Positions 55,401 to 64,000 of a DNA stretch of 64,000 nucleotides are shown one piece after another (positions within the stretch are counted from its first letter, which is position 1; the number at the start of each line of letters is the position of its first letter). The stretch spans positions 39,465,446 through 39,529,445 of the forward strand of contig NC_069135.1 in the NCBI RefSeq assembly GCF_026914265.1, given 5' to 3'. The position numbers and the translations under genes are program-made. Source of the DNA: Mya arenaria. Taxonomy: Eukaryota; Mollusca; Bivalvia; Myida; Myidae. The notes under the pieces were generated by a model that worked only from the letters and a program-made list of their open reading frames with translations, was not told the DNA's origin and did no database searches.

Positions 55401-58400
55401 ATTTGTATGAATTCTTTACAATAAATATATTACACTAGCCATTTACTATTGTTAAAATATATTGTCAAAAATGTTTTGTAATGTTAGAATTGAAATCTTT
55501 ATATGTATGCATTTCGCCTCTTGACTTGAATTGACTTGAATGAAGATTATATTTGAATTTTTAATAATGTTTAATCAGTGTTACAAGCATTTTGTTTAAG
55601 ATTCAAACGCAAATAATCATTTCTCAATGTCAGACCTCTACAAAGTAAGCGAGTACCTAAGTCTAAATAAGTTACTTTGGCATGGTGGTTGTATTCATTA
55701 TGGAAAACATTGTGCTATATTCTGTGTGTGATATTTACTTTGTTTTCAAAGAACTTTACTTTGTTTTCAAAGAGCAATGATACACCTCAAATACAGTGGT
55801 CATTAATAGCGCATGGCAGCAAGCCATGTACTTGTAAATTGCTTTTCGAGATTGATCAATATTTTTGATTTTATATAGCAGAGCTTGTTGATTTGTTCTA
55901 CCGGCAAGCACGAATATAAGGCTTGTACAATCAAATGTCTAAGTTCGATGATACCTTAATACTTTATGTTCTGCATGAACTTTGTAAAAACATATCACCC
56001 CTAAATGTACATACATGTAACTATAAACTAGTTTTGATCTTGAAATAATACAGCAAATTTGGGTTCTGTGTAACAAATTATCATAGGCTTATGAGCTGAC
56101 CAATTCTTTTTTTGACCTTGACCTTATTTGTAATTTACTTTGACCTTAACAAACAAATATCTTTTTTGATAAATGCTCAGCCGAGATCAAATACAAGCCA
56201 GAAAACAACAATTAGTCTAGCTGATCGAGTCAAAGTTAACAAAAATTCTAATGTGAGGTTCCGCAGAAAATGTACATAATGTTAAACGTCTATATATTTC
56301 TGTTTAAAGGCAAGAGGGGCATAACATGATTAATAAAATATTTATTTAATGTTGCAATGTGCACACTATGTATGCATTACATAAAACTTTTCATTGCAGT
56401 GACGAGATCTATTTTTATTTAATTACAATTATTTGAATCTTACAAATACAAATTACTGAATTCAATATTTCTAACATGCGATACAATTATTAAATCATCC
56501 ATTTTAATATAGGTATTTAGATACCTATGATATGTGATGTTATTATTCTGTTCTGTGAAATTTCATTATATAAATAAAATCGATGTTAGCTGTTGCATTA
56601 ATTTACGACAAAGTGTACATATATTTTGTTTCTTTTAATAACGCTTTAATTATTCATGCATTTTCTGTTATTATAATTCATGTAATAACCTAATAATTAC
56701 AAGTTGTAAAACTTTCAAACAGTGTATGCATATTGGTCATGATCGGTAGATGACATTTTTGTATTTGGGTCAATAGGTCTATTTTACAGTGACCTTACAA
56801 AAAATGGCTTCCATTTAATATATCAAATACACTTGATCCTACTTTCGTTAAACTTTATATGGTTTTTGACCATGACTGGTAGATTTTGATATCAGTAGAT
56901 CAAAGGATAAGGTTGATTCCTGTTTTTATATACAGAAGGTCCTAAAACTTGCATGTAACAATATAGGTCATGTGCAGTAGATCACATCGAGTTTTAGGTC
57001 AGTAGGTCGAAGTTCGGAGTCTTGCTGACATGTAAGTGCAAAATTGTTTCTGCTCAATATTGTGCGTATAAAGACGTTTGATCATACAGCCAGCAAACTG
57101 GATAGGGTTATTGATCTGAATTATAGATAACACTATACCTTTTAGTTCAATAGGCTCAAATGTCAAGGTCATAGTAATCTTTAATCAAAAGTCAACGGTT
57201 GACGCTCAAAACTTTCACAACTCATCAAACTCAGAACGATTAGAGATTGTGAACAGTAGATGAAATCTATTAATTTTAAGGCCACTGGTCAAAATAGCAA
57301 TGACCCTTTTTTCAAGTGCACGTATATTAATACTAAATTTGGTTCGACAAGGATGGAATCTCACGCAAAGCTACACATCCATAATTTTAGTTTTAATATA
57401 AAATGATCTGTTTTAAACCAAAAGGCAAACTATTGGTAGATATTTGAAAACCTCCAGTGTGCTCTTTTATTATTTCCTTGCCGTTTAGCTCAGATTGTTT
57501 GTCAGAGAAAACACGTCTTTATTATTGTCACAGCAATGACGTTATCTTAGAAGTACATTGCCCATAAACCTTTTAGAATCGCGATAAATTTGGACAAATA
57601 AACATTTTAGGATGAAGCGTAACATATGCTTATTTCCTTATTAGGCTTCTTAAGCATTTGTGATATGTTTCATAAATATGGTATCATTTTATTATTCTCT
57701 GATGCGTTAAAGACATTCATTAAGATCAAATAATATACGCATGACTTGTTTTGTTTTGTTCTTTTATTTTTAGTTATAAAGAAATCTTTTCCTACACCTG
57801 GTCCTTTCTGCTCTCTGGAGCAAGAGATCGAAGACCACTTGGTCATTTTTACTAAATCACATTTTTAACATTAAGACTACATTGTCAATCCAATCTTCAC
57901 TGGACTTATTGTTTTTAAGTATACATGGAAGCTAGGTGATTTGTTTAACAAACCGTGTTTGCCCTCTTGATGCCTCACATGCTGTTATGAAATAACTTAT
58001 ATTTAAAAAAAAAAAACATTTGTTTTGGGGGATTTACATAAGTTCTAAGGAGAAATAGTAAACTTGGAATAAGCAAAGTACGGTCCAAACGCCTGTTGAC
58101 TCAACATTCTGTGCTTTATTCTTTTACTATGGGCGTATATGCTATTGTGAAAGACTGCCCATGTGGGCTTCAAAGGTGAACCTTCTTTCCGGCTTGTTTT
58201 TTGTCCTCCTTCATAGTGACATGTACCTGCTCCAATATTGTTTGTTTTATTCTTTCAGAATGAGCGTGAAGGTCAGAGCTTGATATGAAAGTGAGTCCGG
58301 AAGTTTGTGCCTGGGCTCCTAAATGTTTTAGTTTGACAATCTGTTAGGCTACTAGTCAATGCAATGACAGACTGTTACAGTAAATGCTGTTTGGTTCTCT

Positions 58401-58900
58401 TTGTAGTTTTGTCAATAACTGGAATCTTTATTAAAGCCTCAAAAATGAGGACAAGTTTACAAATTATATTGTTTTAATATTTTGGACTTTAAATCTCAAG
58501 AATTGATTTTATTTACATGGGTATCTTATTAACCTCAAAGTAAGAGATCAGTTTTATTGGCTTGTAGACGAGTCGTTTCCAAGATAAGATGAAACCCACG
58601 CGTAAAGTTTAAGTTTTCACTCCTTAGGTTGCAGTGACAACTCTCAAATGATATTTCACTGCTGGTATTTCACTGATAAAACTCCAACTGTTAAATGTTT
58701 AAGCAAGATATTTTTAAGCCTAACTATTCAATTGTTTTTGAAACAGCCTTTTGTATCTATCGTCTATTATATTGTTCTATTAAATAAGCCGGTCGTCAAT
58801 AACAGATAAATTGCAGCAGAAATATTTCAAACCAAGTGGCGAATGCGAACATTAACGGACTTATTTATAAAATATTTATGCCATTGTATTTCACTGGTTC
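55401..58900. repeat. Single-copy spacer; right part paralogous to 15.7-20.7 kb
   Basis: 55401-56500 has no recognised feature beyond the short duplicated phrase ACTTTGTTTTCAAAGA (55737 and 55757). From about 56500 it matches the 3' flank of HSPA12-like copy 1 block by block but more compactly, lacking the ATGCCCCCAC element and the TAA microsatellite. Confidence 0.65.
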
Positions 58901-58904
58901 TTGG

Positions 58905-61900
58905 TGTCAGTTGAAGCTTATTTGAGACAATGAAGTTTTAAAATCTCCTCTTTCTCCGTTTTCCCCACACGGTCTATAGCTCTAGTGACCAATGGCCAGA
59001 ATAATAACTTTGTTTAACAGTTTTAAGCAAGCACGCTGAGCTTTTACATGGCGGGCAATGATATGAGCCACACCTCTTTGTTATGCCTTGAAAATGTTTC
59101 AACGCGTCTTCTCTCTCATAGTGCCAATGAGTGGAAAATGGACGCGAACGGTGAGCATGGCCTCCAAATATTTTCTTCAGATGATTTTACGAGTAGTTCC
59201 ACATAGGATTAGCTATCAGTTGTGTAAAATGTAAAAGTCATGAACAAAAATAAAATCTGATCTATTAGAATTTGCATAACTTGAGCTTTGAGCTTATTTT
59301 TATTATTGGAAATCTGGATATTCATTAACATTCACGAAAATGAAGCTAGTGTACTAATAAAGAAAATTGTGTACCGAGGCAAACTTTTGTCAATAAAAGA
59401 AAACTATTCATAGGTGCGGGCATCGTTAAAACCTTCACAACGATCACTAATTTTATGAAAATTTGTTATACGTTTTTAATGTAACAATTTCATTAAATTT
59501 AAGACAATCAGATATTGATTCGTATTCAGAACCTTTACGTTTACCACAACGCTGAGTCAATCCTATTTGAACTTACTAGTCTCCATTTACTCTAAACAGA
59601 TAAAAATAAGATACCGTTATACTCACCGACAGTAGCTAGGGCTTAATGTGATTTATAACAGTTTGCCTTTTTTATGTAGCTCCTCTATTGCCAATACTTG
59701 CCATCACGGCAAAAACAAATAGAAAATGAATTTCATATAACAATGGCTCATTTACGTTATCTTTATCATACTTGCCAATGTCATTTGGGTTTCTAAGACG
59801 ATACCATATGTAAGTTTAATATCAGCATATGCTATTTTCGTTCATTATTTTTTGTTCTACTTATCGAAGGAAAAGTCTACTTGCCTAAGCGTTGGCACCG
59901 CAATGTCGGATACCAGTGTGTCTTGTGATGTGATCAATGCATCAATGTCAGATACCAGTGTGTCTTGTTATGTGATCAATGCATCAATGTCGGATACCAG
60001 TGTGTCTTGCTACGTGAGCGTGTCTTGTTATGTGATCCGTGCCTCAACGTTAGATGCAAGCGTGTTTTGTTATGTGACCCGTACCGCAATTTCAGATGCA
60101 AGAATGTCTTGTTACGTGATTCGTTTCTCGATGTCGGATACCACTATTTTTTGTTATGTAATCCGTGCCTCTATGTTGGATAAAACTATGATTTCTTATG
60201 TGACACGTGCCTCGTTTTCGGATACTAGTGTGTTTTGTTTAGAGATCCGTGCCTCAATGTCAGATGCCAATGTGTCTTGTTATGTGATCAGTGCCTCAAT
60301 GTCAGAAACCAGTGTGTCTTGATATGTGATATGTGGCTCAATGTCGGGTACCAGTGTATCTTGTTATGTGATCATTGCCTCAATGTCATTAACCAGTGTG
60401 TCTTGTAATGTGATATGTGGCTCAATGTCAGATACCAGTGTGTCTTGTTATGTGATCATTGCCTCAATGTCAGATGCCAGTGTGTCTTGTTATGTAATCA
60501 GTGCCTCAATGTCAGATACCAGTGTGTCTTGTCATGTGATTAGTGCCTCAATGTAAGATACCAGTGTGTCTTGTCATGTGATCCGTGCCTCAATGTCTGA
60601 TACCAGTGTGTCTTGTTATTTGATCCGTGCCTCAATGTCAGATACCAGTGTGTCTTGTCATGTGACCATTGCCTCAATGTCAGATACCAGTGTGTCTTGT
60701 AATGATATTCGTGCCTCAATGTCAGATACCAGTGTGTCTTGATATGTGATCCGTGCTTCAATGTCAGATACCAGTGTGTCTTGTAATGTGATCTGTGCCT
60801 CAATGTCAGATACCAGTGTGTCTTGATATGAGATCCGTGCTTCAATGTCAGATACCAGTGTGTCTTGATATGTAATCAGCGCCTCAATGTCAGATACCAG
60901 TGTGTCTTGATATGTGATCCGTGCTTCAATATCAGATACCAGTGTGTCTTGATATGTAATCAGCGCCTCAATGTCAGATACCAGTGTGTCTTGATATGTG
61001 ATCCGTGCTTCAATGTCAGATACCAGTGTGTCTTGTTATGATATCCGTGCTTCAATGTCAGATACCAGTGTGTCTTGATATGTGATCTGTGCTTCAATGT
61101 CAGATACCAGTGTGTCTTGATATGTGATCCGTGCTTCAATGTCAGATACCAGTGTGTCTTGATATGTACTCAGTGCCTCAATGTCAGATACCAGTGTGTC
61201 TTGATATGTGATCCGTGCTTCAATGTCAGATACCAGTGTGTCTTGATATGTAATCAACGCCTCAATGTCAGATACCAGTGTGTCTTGATATGTGATCAGT
61301 GCCTCAATGTCAGATACCAGTGTGTCTTGATATGATATCCATGCCTCAATGTCAGATGCCAGCGTGTCTTGTTATGTGATCCGTTCCTCAATGTCAGATG
61401 CAAGTGTGTCTTGTTATGTGATCCGTGCTTCAATGTCGGATACCAGTGTGTCTTGTTATGTGATCAGTGCCTCAATATCAGATACAGATGTGTCTTGATA
61501 TGTAATCAGCGCCTCAATGTCGGATACTAGTGGGTTTTGTTATGAGATCCGTGCCTAAATGTCAGATGCCAGCGTGTCCTATTATGTGATCCGTGCCTCA
61601 ATATCAGATGCAAGTGTGTCTTGTTATGTGATTCGTTCCTAAATGTCGTATACCAGTGTGTCTTGTTATATGATCATTTCCTCAATGTCAGATGCCAGTG
61701 TGTTATATTATGTGATCCGTGCCTCAATGTTGAATACCAGTGTGTCGTATGTGATCCGTGCCCCAACGTCAGATGCCAGTGTGTCTTGTTATGTGATCAG
61801 TGCCACTATCGGATACCAGTGTATCTTGTTCACTTAATAACTGCATATTGAAATAGAGTCAATAATGGAGGCATAAATGGATTTATTGCATAACAGTGAC

Positions 61901-62065
61901 GACTACTAGATTTTGAAACATATTTTGTTTAAAACTTTTAAGCATAACTTGTTGTTGAGTAAAATCATCTTAAAACGCTGTAAAGAGCGCCGTCCTTGGT
62001 GACATTTGTCCTCTTCTTTACTCGCATTTCTGTGCTCGGCCTCGAATGGGTCAAAGTCAACGTAA
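58905..62065 (-). pseudogene. Decayed HSPA12-like copy (copy 5), split by a minisatellite
   Basis: At 58905-58975 the 3' end of the gene is recognisable (TTGAGACAATGAAGTTTTAA, then CTCCTCTTTCTCCGTTTTCC), after which homology stops in mid last exon. 59690-59800 matches the intron next to exon 2 of copy 2 (ATCACGGCAAAAACAAATAG; TGGCTCATTTACGTTA). 61835-61925 matches the intron of copy 2 near 32850-32935. 61945-62062 is a relic of exon 1 (AAAATCATCTTAAAACGC, then GCGCCGTCCTTGG). Nearly the entire coding part has been deleted. The 42-bp array at 59895-61830 sits in the former intron. Confidence 0.75.
59895..61830. repeat. 42-bp minisatellite array, about 46 copies
   Basis: The unit is CCTCAATGTCAGATACCAGT followed by GTGTCTTGWTATGTGATCMG and TG. 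Copies at 60700-61340 are most uniform; those at both ends are more diverged. Because 42 is a multiple of three, several frames are open on both strands (SMSDTSVSCYVI on plus, TLVSDIEARITYQD on minus), but no start, signal or splice context supports a protein. Confidence 0.95.
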
Positions 62066-63505
62066 TGAACTTACAAAAGTTCACGTTAGTATGCTTAGCA
62101 AAACAAATTGTGAAAATGCCAGCAAACGAGGCAGTGAACAACAGCTTAATAGACCAGATTTCAATATTGTTTTAACTATATGTTTCTTCATAAAATCACG
62201 ACATTAAATACCGGTTGAGGAAATTTTCGTGGTGCGGTGATTCTTCTAGTTAAAACTAACGTCATATATGCTGTGTATTTGTGTTCATGCGCTTTCGCGC
62301 TCTCCCGTGTGCGTGCGTGCATGCGCGCTTGCGCGTGTGTTTGTGTGTTTGTGTTGGAGGTAATGCATATGTTCAATACGCTTAAATAGCAAGTTTATGA
62401 TTGCCATAAAAGTCAGTTTTCCTACATTCCTTTTCACATCCTTTGGGAGCATTAGATATGGCAAAGCATTTAGTTCTGTGACGTTGATGGTGTTGAACCT
62501 GTCAATGAAAATATCCTGCTTTTATTAATTTAGATTTATTCTGTGCTTGCAAAGAATCACCTAACCGGAACGGCTTTTTTGCATACCGAACATGTGTTTC
62601 CGGTGATGTGTCCAGTGCTGGGAAAAAGCGTCTTACAACCCCTATGTAAGATGAGTCACGCGCAAACAACGTGCCACTTTTTATTTCTTTTATTGTATAG
62701 TTTATGAAAATCATTTCACGCCATCCCAATACGACCCTCGGGTACGCTGCTTGGCCGGTAGCTCGGCAAGCCTCGTTACCCGTGCCGGAATACACATGCA
62801 AGATACTTATAGTATTGTCAGTTTTTTTTTCATATAAATATTACTAACAATAATTTGCTGAACAATCAAAAAAGTATCCCTTTTATGCTTCTTCAAACAT
62901 TTCTAGATTATGTAAAATCACAGACGTACACAAGCAAACGTACAGATAGATCACACGCGCATAAAAGGGTTTCATATTTACATATAAACCAAATATACTT
63001 TTATTTTCAATTATAAAAAAATAAGCAATTACAATTTGCAGGAAAAATAACATAAATTTACATATAACCTAAACAGGAATGAGCTGAATATTACTTTACG
63101 CCAGACAATTTCGATATTCTCCAGTTTTCCCGTTTATTTGTGAAATTCTGTTTTTAATGGTCACCAGGCAGGGGATATATCTAAACCCTGATGACCTATA
63201 AAACATGTATTTTGATATGTTTTATGCAAATATAATGCATTCCATTTCGTCGATATAATGTTATAATAATAAGCTTGTGTTTTGCAGACACACAGTTAAA
63301 CGTCGCCCATACCCGAAAATATCAACATAAGTATACATAATATATGACTATATAGACAAGATTAAAGTCTTTTAGAAGGTAATTCAGTTTCATAATGTTA
63401 GTAACAACAGCATCGTCGTTTCCAAATACATCCATTTATACCTAATCGTCTCTAAAGGAATATAAAAGCTTGTTAATAGAATATATATATCATTGCATTT
63501 CGCAA
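62066..63505. repeat. Intergenic block paralogous to 34.2-35.3 kb
   Basis: Shares the ATACCGGTTGAGG...TTTTCGTGG motif, a GT-rich stretch and the AGATCACACGCG block with the sequence between copies 2 and 3. No gene supported; the minus-strand open frame 62502-62801 shows no known domain. Confidence 0.5.
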
Positions 63506-63509
63506 GTTC

Positions 63510-63610
63510 ACATCACAGGTTCTTGGTGCCAGTTGTAGCCTACCCATAACAAATAAGTTTTAAGAGTTATACGTTTCATTCCCCTGTTTTGTCTTTCTCA
63601 CACGGTCAGC
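63510..63610 (-). pseudogene. Relic of an HSPA12-like 3' end
   Basis: GGTTCTTGGTGCCAGTTGTAGC and TTTGTCTTTCTCACACGGTC repeat, in degraded form, the 3' end found about 180 bases further at 63690-63770. This is either a small local duplication or the end of another lost copy. Confidence 0.55.
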
Positions 63611-63709
63611 AATATAACGTCGTTTCTTTATAAGTTAATATTACTCTATTTCCAGAAAAACGAGAATAACAACAGGTTTACATTGCAGAGTCCTGGTGTG
63701 CGTTTTAGC

Positions 63710-64000
63710 TTATTTAAGACAATTTAGTTTCAAGATCTGCTCTTCTCCGGTCTTTCTCACACGGCCTTTCACCACAAGTTCCGTCCCTCCAAATATGAAT
63801 GTTATATCGGTATTAAGCTCAGAGAGAGGCATGTCCCGGGGCAGCTCTAGAATCAGCTTACCGAGCAGCTCACAGCCGGGGTCGGTCACGTACACGGGGT
63901 TCTCGGTTGTCGTCCGGAAGATTGCTATGGATGTCCTGTATGCTAGAGGTATGTAACCCTTGGTTATTTTGTGGTCAATGGGAACATCCTTGTTTACACG
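63710..64000 (-). CDS. HSPA12-like HSP70-family protein, copy 4 (C-terminal 96 codons, partial)
   Basis: The minus-strand frame is open from the right edge to TAA at 63710. It reads RVNKDVPIDHKITKGY, then TTENPVYVTDPGCELLGKL, LPRDMPLSEL, FGGTELVVKGRVRKTG and ends LKLNCLK. These align without gaps to the C-terminus of copy 3 and share the final residues NCLK. No frameshift is seen in the visible part. The rest of the gene lies beyond the window, so intactness is unknown. Confidence 0.85.
   Translation of the reverse strand, partial: RVNKDVPIDHKITKGYIPLAYRTSIAIFRTTTENPVYVTDPGCELLGKLILELPRDMPLSELNTDITFIFGGTELVVKGRVRKTGEEQILKLNCLK

Noticed and set aside
59852..61851. Repeat-protein-like frames (SMSDTSVSCYVI and its opposite-strand forms)
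   Set aside because: Produced by a 42-bp tandem unit lying in an old intron; open on both strands because 42 is a multiple of three.
62502..62801. Minus-strand 99-codon frame near copy 4
   Set aside because: No domain, no splice evidence, and it lies in a duplicated intergenic block where the counterpart near 34.6 kb does not keep it.

Overview
This is an AT-rich animal nuclear DNA window, most likely from a bivalve mollusc. Three things point that way: a cluster of HSPA12-type (HSP70-like) genes with spliced introns, a five-exon c-type (GH22) lysozyme gene, and repeat families of a kind familiar from bivalve genomes. No bacterial gene organisation is present. Species cannot be fixed from the sequence alone.

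Layout. 1-3839 (minus): Ty3/gypsy retrotransposon (gag, then pol running off the left edge), with a textbook -1 frameshift signal at the gag/pol junction and one premature stop in pol. 3840-12192: mostly non-coding, with two MITEs (one inside a tRNA-like sequence), a four-copy 165-bp repeat and a LINE 3' remnant. 12193-13661 (plus): last two recognisable exons of a single-pass membrane protein. 15.7-24.2 kb: degraded HSPA12-like copy 1 and its 3' flank. 24414-29476: a complete LTR retrotransposon with matching LTRs and target duplication. 31.1-33.1 kb: HSPA12-like pseudogene (copy 2). 35.4-39.4 kb: HSPA12-like copy 3, the best preserved. 42.9-43.4 kb: LINE reverse-transcriptase relic. 44.5-47.1 kb (plus): c-type lysozyme with both catalytic residues. 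47.5 kb: tyrosine-recombinase relic. 48.5-61.8 kb: three unrelated tandem arrays (46-, 35- and 42-bp units). The 42-bp array sits inside a decayed HSPA12-like relic (copy 5, 58.9-62.1 kb). 63710-64000: 3' end of a further HSPA12-like gene (copy 4).

All HSPA12-like copies lie on the minus strand and share flanking non-coding sequence. The 31-35 kb block resembles the 59-63.7 kb block, and 15.7-20.7 kb resembles 56.5-58.9 kb. The region therefore grew by repeated segmental duplication, then decayed through frameshifts, exon loss, transposon insertion and satellite expansion. The lysozyme gene lies on the opposite strand between two such blocks. HSPA12-family expansion and lysozymes are both linked to stress and immune responses in bivalves, but any functional link here is inference.
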